This document shows, piece after piece, positions 1 to 11,300 of a stretch of DNA of 64,000 nucleotides; the first letter of the stretch is position 1, and the number at the start of each line of letters is the position of its first letter. The notes under the pieces were generated by a model that saw only the letters and a program-made list of their open reading frames with translations, did no database searches and was not told where the DNA came from. The translations under genes were made by a program, and so were the position numbers. Origin of the DNA: Symsagittifera roscoffensis (Eukaryota > Xenacoelomorpha > Acoela > Convolutidae); NCBI RefSeq assembly GCF_963678635.1, contig NC_087066.1:17355275-17419274 (forward strand), written 5' to 3'.

Positions 1-17
1 AAAGGTAATGTTACTTG

Positions 18-2288
18 TTAAGGTGTGTTGTTATAAACATGTAAGGAAATAATATCTGAATTCGAATTTTTCAAATATTTTATTGAAGAGATTGTAATTT
101 TGAAAAATTTATGAATAGGTTTGAATTCAAAATCTGACATATAAAATTTTTGTTTGTTTTGTTCTTTATCATATTGATGAACTTGTTTTATTGAAAAATT
201 ATAGATGTTTCCTGATAGTGGTTTCAGGTGTTTTCTTTGTTGATTAAATATCGGATAAAATTTTGAAAAGAATGGTGGTTGTTTATTTAATCTTTGAAAA
301 AATGTTAATGATGTTTCTTTTGTTTTTGTATATTTATCTTTGATTAATATTTTACTATTTAGTATGTTAATTGTTGGTATATACTTTGAAATAAATGGTA
401 TACCAATGATGTTATATTTAATATCAGTAATATGGAATATTTGTTTAAATGGCTTGTTTAGAAGTTTGCTTTGCTCCATTGTTCTGGTAGGGAGGAGAAA
501 TAATTGGATTTTTCCGTAGTTTATCAATGTTGATCCTTGTGCTGTCGCTAACTTACTGGAGGTTTCAAGAGGTGTTAGCTTTGGGTGTAAAGTTTTTATT
601 TCATTCCATGTGGGAATGTTTATTATGTTTGATTCTGCTCCTGAATCAATTAAAAAATCTATTTCAAGGTCTGGTGGTTGAAATTCTTTATTTCTTGGGC
701 TTTCTAACAGAAATGGTATTGTCCAAATTTTTTCTTTGGGTTGTTCTTTTTGTATATTTTGATAAATGTGGTTTGTATTCAAGCATTTTGTTTTGGTATT
801 TTTATTGGTTTGATCTGTAGTGTTAATCTCGTTTGTTTCTTGCGTCGTTGGTGTGGAATTTATGGGTGTAGTGTAATGATTTTGAAGAAATTCTGATTGA
901 TTTTCATATATGTGTGATGGAAAGGGTTGTTCATATATGACAGATTCATAGTCATTTTCGACTTTTATCATATTGATAGCAAGAGTGTTTTCAGTATCAC
1001 TTTCTGAATCTGATGATGTACAGTTTATTTGATTAAGTTGTAACGTATCAGTTACTGTGTCATCAATACCTGGGGGGTCTGATGTTGTTTCTGGGTTAGC
1101 TTGTACTTGATTGATTTGTCTTTGATGTTTAGGTGTACTACTTCTATGACGATTATTAGAGTTATTGTAGTGATTATTATTCCGGTGTGGTGATTGGGAA
1201 TAATTTCTATAACGATTATTATAAGTTGGGTGTCGATTTTGTGAATTATTTCGCGATCTGTTTTGGTAATTATTGTTTTGTCTGTTATAGTTCGATCTAT
1301 TATATGAGTTATTCCTTGATCGATTGTTCGGGTAATTCTGATTTCGATTGTTTGAATAACTTCTATTTCTATTATAGGAGTAGTTTCTATTCCTATTGTA
1401 TGATGAATTTCGTGATTGGTTGTTTGGATAGTAGTTATTTCTTGATTGGGAATTAGATCTAGAAACAAATCGTTGTGTATTTGAATTTGATCTGGAGTAG
1501 TTATTTCGACTATTCGGTCTATTGTAGTGATTTTGTGATGAATTATACGTGTTTCTTCGTTCTGGTGATCTTCCTCTATAACTTGAGTTATATGGAGATT
1601 GATTTCTTGTATAGCTTGTATTGTTCGGGAGTGGTTTTCCTGAACTGTTGTTGCTGTATACATTTTTGTTTGGTAGATTTTGATCTTTTTTCATGTATTG
1701 ATAAAATGATTTATTTGGTTCTTTGTATTTTTGAGGTTTATTTTGACTATCTTGCTGTTTTTGTCTACATTCGGAAATACTATGTCCGTATCGTCGGCAA
1801 TAATTACACCATTTCTTGAAAGATGGTTTGCCTTTAAAGTTCGGGTTCTTTTCGTAAATATTGAGTATTTCAGTGATTTTTTCAACGAGATCTGTTTCTG
1901 ATTCTTGTATATTATTAATATTAGTGGGAGTCGTTTCAATTTTGTTAACGTATTGTAATTTCAAATTCTCCGTTTCTTCTAGTTTCATCGTGATTTCTGC
2001 TTGTTCTAGTTTGTCTACTAGTTTTCTAAAATCTAAATCGGGTTCTCGAATTGAAGAAGGATGGGATGCTCTCTTTTTTATTGCTATTTTCCTTAATTGT
2101 GGTGTTAAGGTCATCATTAAGATTTCTGTCATCTTAGTGTTTTTATAGTCGTGTGTATTTAGTGAATATGCTTTTCGAACTAGTGTTTCGATTCTTACTG
2201 CTATTTGTTTGATGGTTTCGTTTGGTAATCTGCGAATTTCATTACATAAAACTCTTTGTTGTTGTTTGTTTCTTTCGGAGTCAAACAT
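18..2288 (-). pseudogene. retrotransposon gag C-terminal part, zinc knuckle and aspartic protease
   Basis: This frame is in phase with the gag frame to its right and follows it after one TAG. Residues 1-100 look like the C-terminal half of a Gag capsid. A CCHC zinc knuckle lies at residues 161-174 (CNYCRRYGHSISEC; bases 1767-1808), expected to bind nucleic acid. Residues ~200-385 form a very long Asn/Arg/Ser/Tyr-rich tract. A retropepsin active site, IDSGAES, is at residues 547-553 (catalytic Asp at bases 645-647), with the family's second hydrophobic-Gly motif (IIGIPF) near residue 627. The protease would process the polyprotein. The frame ends with TAA at 18-20, and any pol frame lies further left. 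The ATG at 2286-2288 is internal to the domain, so it is unlikely to be a true start. Confidence 0.8.
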
Positions 2289-2351
2289 TTTTGAAAATTC
2301 TTGTGTAAATCTTTTCCAGTTTGATTTTATTTCTTGAGGTAGTACTGAAAA

Positions 2352-4331
2352 CTATTTTTGGGCTGCGCCATCTAAGGTTGTTTGTATCAACGCTGTGCGT
2401 CGATGTATCCAGTTTTGATGTAGTGGCGTATTAATTGGTTCAGGTCCTATATTTAAAATCAAATTTGCTGTTACTGCATTTAAGTAATCTTCTACAGAGT
2501 ATTCAGGGTCTGTTCCTGTGAAAACTATTAAGGGTTTGTTTGATGTTATTGATGATCCACCCATTAGGTATGGATTCATTGTCATTTGTAATGATTCAGC
2601 TGCATTTGGCATTTGAGAAAAATTTGAAAGTTGGTTTCTTGTTATTTCATGTTGTTGAAGATAATACGGGAGTGGTATTTCATTTTGCATTTGTGATGGT
2701 TGATACGAGTGTGTAGTCATTGGATTTTGTTGTTGAATTGGTTGAAAAGATTGTGTATTAATTGGGTTTTGTTGTTGAATTGGTTGTTGATATTGTGCAT
2801 CTATTGATTGTGGAGAAAAATTTCTATGATTTGTACGTGTTTTCTGTATTCCTTGTCTACGATATTCTTGAGTATTTGGTGCAAATATATCTGGTTGTAA
2901 GAAATCTTCATCTGAGGATAAATAATCCATTTGATAAGATGTTTGTTTTTTATTTTTATTTTGTTGAAAAAATGGGTAATTTCCACTGCGATCCTGTGGA
3001 GGATTTGGTTGAAAATTTGTGGAATTATATTGGGCCGTTGGGTTATCCCAGTTTCGAGGTTTTGTATATTGATTAAAATTCCTTTGTGGTTGATAATTTG
3101 TTTTTGATGGATGTGTATAATTATAATTATGGTCTGCAAAGTTGTCTCTAGTGAATGTTTTGCGTGTTTTTGATGGTATTGTCATGGGTTTGTATGTTTG
3201 GTAATCCATATGTGAATATTTAGGGGCAACCGAAGGTTTAACGGTTGATTGTAAGGTTACCTGTGTTTGTGAAGGATTTGTATTTCTTGGTGTTGTTAAA
3301 TTTGGGCGTATTGGTGAAATACTTTGTTGTGTAGTTGTTGTGTGTACAATTTCTTCATTTATGAAGTGTGATGGTGTCTGGATATCTTGTTGAGTAAGAT
3401 TCCTAGTTCCATTGAGGTTTTCATTGTGTATGACTGTAGAGTTTAAACTATTATTTTGTGTATCGGGTAAAAATGTATTATGGTTTAATGGTGTTGCATC
3501 AATTGTTAATGGTATTACTCTTACATAATCTCTTATGTAAGATATTGTACTTATTGCTTGACTTGAGATTGATTGTGGGAAGCTTATAAATGCTGGATGA
3601 GACCATTCGGGGTCCCAAACATAATCTGATTGTTCTGTGATAGCGGTATCATCGTTCGAATTTTGGGGTCTAAAATTTTTTCTTGCTTGTGCAATTAAAT
3701 CAATATTGTGTGTGAAATAATCTATTATGAACCATGCTAAAATTTTTTGTAAATCGTGTTTGGTATGTTGTGAAACGTCGTCTTTCGTGAAATTTTCTTT
3801 AATAATGTTTAAATAACTAGAGAGTAGTGTGATTTCATGTCGTACTCTTAAATGTTTAGATGTTTCTGTCGGTGAGACATTTGTTAATGGGAGTTCATTT
3901 TCTAATATCGAAATATAACTATATATTAGTGCGAAAACTTCATTGGTGAAAATGGAGTTTGCTCTTTGTGAGTTATGGTATTGGATGCTTTTTATATATT
4001 CTGAAAAAACTTTTGAAAATTCTAAATCAAGGTCGTCTGTTTGAATAGTATATGTTCTATTATTATGGTTTGGGGAAGTGAATTCTATAGAGTAGATTCC
4101 ATACTGTTGTGTTATGTTGCATATATCTTTTAGATAGTGATCTATGATTTGTCTTTTGATTTTTACATCGGGGAACTCTGTTTTACATGGACTGATTCCG
4201 GGTTCAAATAAATTTACGAGTAAATTTTGACAAAATATGTGTTGTCCTCTATCAGTATCTGCATCTACTATAAAAGGAAAGATTTCATCATCATCTGGAG
4301 TTTCGTCACCTGGGGTGTGCGTTGAACTCAT
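2352..4331 (-). pseudogene. retrotransposon gag, N-terminal part, ends at in-frame TAG
   Basis: An open frame of 659 codons with an ATG at 4329-4331. Residues 1-300 are acidic to neutral and predicted mostly helical. Residues 300-570 are Gln/Asn/Pro/Thr-rich and low complexity, with repeated Gln-Asn-Pro units. The last ~70 residues (motif FTGTDPEYSVEDYLNAV) resemble the start of the capsid-like region of retrotransposon Gag, which binds and encapsidates element RNA in the cytoplasm. The frame stops at TAG (2352-2354), yet the same reading frame continues open through 2288 and on to 18. The stop therefore cuts the capsid domain. Either a point mutation inactivated this copy or the codon is read through. 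The start overlaps the upstream 155-codon ORF by 26 bases. Confidence 0.75.
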
Positions 4332-4773
4332 TTTTTCGTTCGATGACTGTTAATATATAATTATTAATGTGTCGAATTGGTTGATTCCAATTGTATAAAT
4401 GTACTGGTTTGTGTTTATACTGCTTTTTTATTCTTCTTTTTCCTCTTTGTGATGAATTTGAAGTTGTTTCTGAGTCAGAAAAATATAATTGATCGTGTTG
4501 TGGGCAATTTTTATCTATTGATTCTTTTAGTTTGTAAAGTTCGTCTAAACTGTTGGTTTCTGATTCTGAAAATGCGTTTCGATTTTTTGAAAATCTTTTT
4601 CGTGTTATTTGTCTTTGTTTAGTTATTATTTTTCTCTTTAGTGTTTGTCGTTTTGTTCGAATGTATCCAACTGTTTGTGTATGAGGTGTGATTACAAGGT
4701 CGTATTTTTTGTTATCTATTTCACAATTGTGTAAAATGATTGTTTGTTTATTTCCTAGGTTTTTAAATGACAT
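4306..4773 (-). CDS. small basic ORF upstream of gag (retrotransposon accessory or leader ORF)
   Basis: A 155-codon frame upstream of gag in the same orientation. It overlaps the gag ATG by 26 bases in another frame. The product is lysine/arginine-rich in the middle (residues ~40-65, RTKRQTLKRKIITKQRQITR), has a Ser/Glu-rich patch at 66-75 and 95-108, and a second basic patch at 109-118. I see no signal peptide, membrane span or known fold. The basic patches could bind RNA or act as nuclear localisation signals. I do not recognise the family. It may be a true accessory ORF, an alternative N-terminal extension of gag reached by frameshifting, or chance coding in the leader. Its length and its conserved-looking overlap with gag favour a real ORF. 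Confidence 0.45.
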   Translation of the reverse strand: MSFKNLGNKQTIILHNCEIDNKKYDLVITPHTQTVGYIRTKRQTLKRKIITKQRQITRKRFSKNRNAFSESETNSLDELYKLKESIDKNCPQHDQLYFSDSETTSNSSQRGKRRIKKQYKHKPVHLYNWNQPIRHINNYILTVIERKNEFNAHPR

Positions 4774-5400
4774 AAGGTTTAGAATGACGGATGCAAAAGG
4801 TTGTTAAATGATTTCTATTGACTTAAACTGTTAGTTCTTACGATTTTTTGGTTAGCTTAACCTGGGTCTAATTGTTCAGGGTTGGAGAGAAAAGTATATC
4901 GATTCCGAAGAATGATTTTTACTTTCTCGTGACTAGTATAAGCTAAGGTGTTAACTTACTTAATCTTACTTAGGGGTAGTGATTGTGTTCAAGGGTTGGA
5001 GAATAGTAAATCGATCCACAAGGTTCAGGTATAATTAGAACGCGAGTAGTTCGTTAGATACTATTTTAAACTTACTAAGTCTAAGATTTATCCTGGGTCT
5101 GGTAAGAGGAGGGGTCAAGTGAAGGATGAATAACCGAAGTTCTTCACTGTTTATCTTAATTTGAATGATTAGTTTTGTTTAAAAATTTCTATTAGTCTTG
5201 GGTTTTTAGAAAGGGTTGGGTAGTGAATCGACGTTTGAGGTCGTTAGACACTAATTAAGTGGGTGGGGGAGAACAAAGTTGTTCTGTTTGATCCAAGGAT
5301 AAGCCTTGATGATCAAATTTAAAATTTAATTAAGTAGAAAATGATTTAAGATCCAAGGATAAGCCTTGATGATCTGATTTTAAATTAAGTGACTTTAAAT
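4774..5400 (-). other. retrotransposon leader with repeated hairpin motifs
   Basis: No long frame is open here. A 24-base segment occurs twice, exactly, at 5291-5314 and 5351-5374. Each copy contains an inverted CAAGG/CCTTG pair that can form a short hairpin. A looser motif (GGTTGGAGA...GTA...ATCGAT) recurs near 4880, 4995 and 5213. This could be the RNA leader between the LTR and the first ORF, where packaging or translation-control structures are common. That role is inferred. Confidence 0.4.
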
Positions 5401-8384
5401 TTTAATAAAGTTTTAAATTTGTGTAAAGGAAAGATTTAGTGTTTTAATGATATTAGTGGGTTTATGATTGCTGTTATGTTTTAGGTGATGAAGCTGGAAC
5501 AACAGGATGATTTATGATTACTAACCATTTATTGTCATGCTACTAATTTTTATTTTTATTTTCCAATAAATATTCTTCAAACATGTTTTGTATAATACTG
5601 CAGAGTTTTAGGAAAACGATCTTAGATCTTTTTATCAATCGTTATTGTATAATATTAATTTGTTTAGCGCCTGAAATGATTTTGAAGATTTACTTCGAGG
5701 TTTTATGTTTGCAAATGGAAATCTAAATTCATTGCAAGTAGTATTCGAAATATAAAAGTTTGTTCTGGCTTTTGCCGAACTATCATATAACTATACGGCA
5801 AGTTTCTACTTTGTCGTATGTCGTCTTTGGTTCGATGTCTTCTTCCAATTCCGGGTAGTTCTATTGTGGTTCGGAATATTGGCTCTGATCTATTGAGTCG
5901 GAGAGACATTTCAATTAAATTATTGTCGTATAACATTTTGTAAATGTTTTTGTCTAATTTCTAATCTAATTTTGGTTAATTCTAATCTAGTAAGGTCTTG
6001 TTCGAGACTTATGGTCGCACCAGATGAGTTAGGACTGGGGTGTATAACTCATAGAGTAATTTCGGATAGGGTACACCGTCTGCTCGTCACGCTATCTTAT
6101 TTTCGGCCGGATAGATTCGTGCAACTTCTTAGTCTAATACCGATCCTAATCTTACTCTTATACTATCTAGTCTCAGGTTGTTTAACTAGTCTCTGCTAGG
6201 CTCAATAGATCTAGGGTATACTGGTTTATTGCGGCTGCTGAAGTGCTCGGGAGAGTCCAACTAATTTCTAAGTTAAATTCAAATCTCTCTGGTGCTGAAA
6301 TTACAAGTAACTTCAGCACTTACAAATAAGTGGGTTGTTAGTTAGATGGATCATGATTGGTTAATATTAAATACTTTACATTGGTAAAACATTTAATTTA
6401 TCCAATCATAAAATATAGTTTAGATCAGGTTCCACAGTGTAATCCATTTACTAATGAACCACTTTATTTAAAAGGTTTCCATATAATGTTTTGTATTATA
6501 AATGATTCATCGACATTTTACAGATTACATGCACTATTTGAAACAACAACGTTTGCCTTTGTTGCAGAAATTTTTATACGATCGATTTCCTGCTATGAAA
6601 CTGTTTAATTTTAATTTATTAGGCCTAATGCATGTTTACTCTATGCTTTTAATGCAACTAAGTCGACTAAATTTTGGGTACTGCTGAGTTGGAGGGGGGT
6701 GGCGCGTGGTATTTAATCACCAAACGCCCTTTATCATTACCATCGTTGTGTTTTCAACCCCACTGGTGTTCGATGGTGGACCCCAAAACTTCACAAACCA
6801 CTGACTGATGACGATAGTTACAGTTTTCGAAACTCTTCTCGCTCAGTTGTTGAAAAACTGTCAATATACTGAAGAGACAAAGTGCCTTTCTCGAGACTCT
6901 TGAGAGGTCTTAGGCGACTTTCTGTTCTTTTCCTAGAGACCTAATACAACCTTCGGCTAAAATGCATAATTTGAAACGCTTTAAAACACCTAAAAACCGG
7001 AAGCAGCAAAACGGCCATCGTAATCGTGAACAGGGTGAGACATTAAAAACGTTTTCATTATATTTCAATAATTCCTAAAAGCGTTTCTAAAATCTTTCGA
7101 TAGCCGACGCACACTTTCTGGTTTCGGGTTCAAGCCTTTGTCAGATAACTTCTCGGCTGCGGAACTGCTTTGGCTCCTCATACGGAATATTTTACGCCTT
7201 TGCCAGACTCTGATAACTTTGGTTTATTCTTGTTCAAGTTTATTGTTTCATATAATCAAATCATGTTTTAACAGTTTTCTTCTTAGTTCTTAGAATTTAC
7301 AGGAAGTAACTTGTTCTGAGACTTGGGTTGAACATGTCTTTATTTGGGTTTAACCAAGCCAGTAAATGGTACACATGCAAAACCGGTTCCGATCTTACCC
7401 TTCATTTTTTGAAACGCGAACAAGAGACCAGTTCAAATACAGTACATGTTGTCTTTTGCTCGTATGTTGAAATGGCAGAATTGCCCAATAAGTGGAGTTC
7501 TGTGTTTATGTTACAAAGTTATGAGAAATCGATTACATTTCTGAATGATTTCTCGAATAGTTTGGTGTCATTATTTACTGTTAACAGGCTTGAGGTCTGT
7601 AAAGTTTGGTTCCACTTTTCATTTTGCTCGTGCATGTAGACAACTTCTATAGCTGAGCAACTGATAAGAATATTACCAAATAAAAGTGAATGAAGTTATT
7701 GCGGTAAATTGAACTCTGTTTAAATCTGCTCAGTTTTCCATATTCATAATTTACTCCTAAAACTGTGACCAAATTGTATAGGTGTGCTTACATGATTTAA
7801 GGAATAGAGTTACCAAGCAATAACAAAATAGCCCAAGTTCGTTGAAGCTCTAGATATTTCGAAACTGGTCGCATTTTCCATGTACAAACGCACAGGCGTG
7901 TTATCACTCCTATCTGGCAAATAGAACGACACAGCTTCCAGTTTCATGCCTAAATATAGAGTGAATGAAGCCAAAACACCAGTGAAGTTTCATACAACGA
8001 GGGATAAAAGTTAACAGTTTCAGGCACTGTTCTAAGCTGAAAACTTTGCTAGTGGGCATAAGCTAGAAGTTCTGAGTCGGTTTAAGTATGAAGCGTTAAC
8101 TTTAACTGGCGGGCTTGGAATTAGAAGATCGAAAAGTTTGGGTTTACCCAGTCTTTGAATATTTGGTTTTACGTTTTGGCTATTTTACCCATTGCGTTGT
8201 GTTGGTTGGTTGGAATCTGTTCCATTTTGGCTCACATTTGATCTGTATTCTGGTGTGTTTTGGTTTCCTTGTGGGTTTCATTTTGGACATACCCGCTGCC
8301 GCCATTTAGTTCCACTGCTACAGTTAACGCTCTCTAGATAGATTACACCGAAGTTCCAACAAAAACTACTACCAACTAGCACTA
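5401..8384. other. no recognisable gene; left flank of the light-chain gene
   Basis: Short frames at 5703-5936 (minus) and 7328-7639 (plus, starting at TTG) show no domain, signal peptide or codon pattern that I recognise. A short inverted repeat built on TGCTGAAG/CTTCAGCA lies at 6237-6320. The 5' LTR of the retrotransposon may be inside 5400-6700 but could not be delimited. The last ~60 bases before 8385 should be the 5' untranslated part of the light-chain gene; I saw no clear TATA box. Confidence 0.4.
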
Positions 8385-11300
8385 ATGGTAAGTCATAGCA
8401 GTGCTATCGATTAGATTTTTCCTAATTTTTGTTGCCATATCCTAACAAAAAAGTATCACAGGTTTGACTTTTTATGGGTAAAAACTTGATATGAGATTAT
8501 CTATTTTTTTTTAAGGTTTCAGGGCTATTTTCCTTTTTTGCATTTTTTTTTTCACAAAGCTCTGAGTAAATTAAATATGCAATCAATTATCATACTTCTC
8601 ATAACTACCCCCCCCCCCTTCCCCCTTTCAATAATTTTGGACTCAATATATCAGTTTGTGGCTGAGACGCATACCTTCCAAAATAATTTCACATTCCTGA
8701 TAATATCAAGGTTACTGGTAATTTAAAATGTTGATCATGATAACTCAGCTCATTTTAACCATAGGTGTGTCCAAATCATGTAATGACAGTTTTTTTTCCA
8801 TATGCTGGTTTGTGTATCTGACTGTTTGTGGGTGAGTGCAGATGTGTTTCAGGCATCCAAGGCTAAGGGTGGAAAGAAGAAGGTGGAGAGGGCCTCCTCC
8901 AACGTGTTCGCCATGTTCGACCAGAAACAGATCCAGGAGTTCAAGGAGGTCAGTCAGCGCCTCTTAAAAACCATCTTCATGTTTCATGTTCTAATTGTTC
9001 AATAGTTGTCCATGCCGCGTTTTAAACTAAGTTTAAAACTGCGACTTGTAGCTTTCCTTAAATTTTTTAGTTGTTTTTTGTTGAGGATGAGAGTTGTGGG
9101 GGGGGGGGGGTAGAGTTTTACCTAACACATGTGCCTGTGATGGTAACAAGATCAGCAATGCACAAACTAGGGCTTTGAAGTTATTTTAAGAGAAGGAACC
9201 GAAAAGTATAAAAATGATCCGAAATCCGAAATGACTTGAGATATACGTGCTAAAAAACTAAACACACATTTGAGTTCCAAAAAAGGTGGTTAAGCAGCCT
9301 AATGATGATGATAGTGATGGGGTTTCTTAGATCAATTGATGGGCTCGTGATTTGTAAGAAGCTGGTTTGCCCGTGCAGTTTTGCTGAGACTTAAACCTTT
9401 TCTTTTGAAAGCAATTGTTTTATCTTCCAAATGGTCGTTTCGTTTTTTTAGTTCAAATTTTTAATTGTATTCAAAGCTTAATTTCAGCCCCGTATAGACT
9501 TCATAATTGTCCTCTAGATAATCAAATTGTCAATACTTCATCTCAAAAACTGCTGTCTGTAGCTGAATACTTTTTTGCTGATTAAAACGCTGTACGTTGG
9601 AAGAATATCAACATCAAGGACGCATTTTCTTGTTAAATTTGTTTTTATGTCCTTTTCTATGTTTTTGCAGGCATGCATTTAAGTTTTGCCTATTTCCTGT
9701 CCTGCATCCATTCCAACGGAAATGTGTAAAAGAAGGAGGTTCTAAGCAATAGTGGACGATCCGCTCAGTGATTTGACCTCCTAAAGGGTCCCCCTGTTGT
9801 ACTACTTTACAGCATGTATTTTTGGCCGACCGAACCTTAAATTTTCCCAAAAGCACCTTCGGCGCCAATGTACACGAAGTTTGAGGGGAAATCCCGCGAA
9901 GAAATAAGCTTCCAAATAGAACCCTAAAACTTCGCTTTTGCCCGTTTTTTAAAAATCCCCTGCGGTGCAGAAAAGCTTCGAAAAGAGTCCTAAAACGTCG
10001 CTTCTTGCTGTTTTTTTAAATCCCCTGCGCCGCAGAAAACTTTGGCAAAATATAGGTCTTGCAAGTGTTTTGGAAAATTTCTAAACATTTAAAATAAATA
10101 TATATGCCCCACCTCGAAGAATACCAGATCTGGCCCTGGTTTTAACGAAAACTAAGTTCGAGTTCAATCGACATAGTGTAGGTATCTGCACAAAATCCCG
10201 AGTTTCAAGTTTGATTATATGATTTCGGACTTCAAAAAGTTATTCGTGTGAGGAAATTTTGTCGTTCAATCCCATTTATGACCATTTTCAAATAGTTTTT
10301 GGTTTCAAACCACTTGTTAATTCAGTATGAATAATTTTGCACAGCCGAACATAGTATTATTTTGCAGATCAACCTTGCGGCGTCTTTCTAAACTCCCTTC
10401 TTAAGTGTCAATAAACGTCAATATAGGTCGCATCGAGTTTTTTCGTTTTTTTTAGGAAAATTTGTTCACCCAAATTTGATCTACGTGGTTTGACTTTTGA
10501 TTTATTTCACATTCAGTTGTTAGAAGAAAGGCTCTCCAATTACCTATATATCTAAAAGTCTGTTTTAATTTTTAGGTTTCCTAGCGGAAAAAAAATTAAT
10601 TCTGCTGTGCAAAATGTTCGGCTGTGCAAAACTATGCATACCGAAGTAACGAAAGTGGTTTGTAACCAAAACTTATTTGAAAATGGTCATAAATGAGATT
10701 CAACGACGAAATTTTCTCACAAGAATAATTTTTTCAAGTACGAAATCAAACTGGAAATTCGAGATTTGTGCAGATAATCTTTTTTATGTCGCAAAACCCA
10801 AACTTTTTACCAAAAAGTTATCTTTCTCGGAATAGTCAAATTTTAAGTTTTAGTCAGTATTTTGAAACTTTTTGTCTTGTCTCGAAAACTGCCCTTCCTA
10901 ACCTGAAAAGTTTTGGGTGCAATAAAAATGGGCTGTGAGAAATTACCGTGCATATGCTACCCGCGCAATTTTTTTAACCCAAAAATGTATGGCCTTCAAA
11001 AATTAGATTTTTTGACCGTTTTCTGAAGCATTTTAGTTTTTCTCGAAACTACCCACCCGCTTTTCTCGAAAACTACCCGCTTTAAAGTTTGTCTGAATGA
11101 AAGTTCCAATTTTAAAAATGTTCACTCCTTTTTTATAAGAGAAACAATTGAGGTTTTGTGTGAAGCCAAAATTTTGATTTCACCCAATTCATCCTGCATC
11201 AGTAGCAAAACTTCAGGAAAAAATAAACCGATAGCTCCAGCTTTAGATGGGCTCCTAGAATTGTAATTTTATAATTGTTCTAATGTTTGTAATTAGCAAC

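Larger units (their letters stand above)
1..5400 (-). mobile_element. LTR-type retrotransposon, 5' portion (left part outside window)
   Basis: Three minus-strand frames follow one another in retroelement order: a small basic ORF (4306-4773), a gag frame (2352-4331) and its in-frame continuation with zinc knuckle and aspartic protease (18-2288). Reverse transcriptase, RNase H and integrase are not seen and would lie left of base 1. The untranslated leader appears to run right from 4774 to at least 5400. I could not place the 5' LTR or a primer-binding site: the matching 3' LTR is outside the window, so no LTR pair can be compared. The gag-protease architecture fits Ty3/gypsy-like elements, but clade assignment needs pol. 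The right boundary given is approximate. Confidence 0.85.

Noticed and set aside
1052-1663. 203-codon Ile/Thr-rich minus-strand frame
   Set aside because: It is an overlapping shadow of the Asn/Arg/Ser-rich tract of the gag-protease frame; repetitive codons keep the other frame open.
5703-5936. 77-codon minus-strand frame in the possible LTR/leader region
   Set aside because: Not recognisable and no supporting signals; could be chance.
5999-6025. TTCGAGACTTATGGTCGCAC followed by CA as a tRNA 3' end, that is, a retrotransposon primer-binding site
   Set aside because: The T-stem does not pair and the following bases (GATGAG) do not start like an LTR (TG). No LTR pair is available to confirm.
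7328-7639. 103-codon plus-strand frame
   Set aside because: It begins at TTG (an ATG follows at 7334), has no domain, signal peptide or conserved motif, and lies in featureless DNA.
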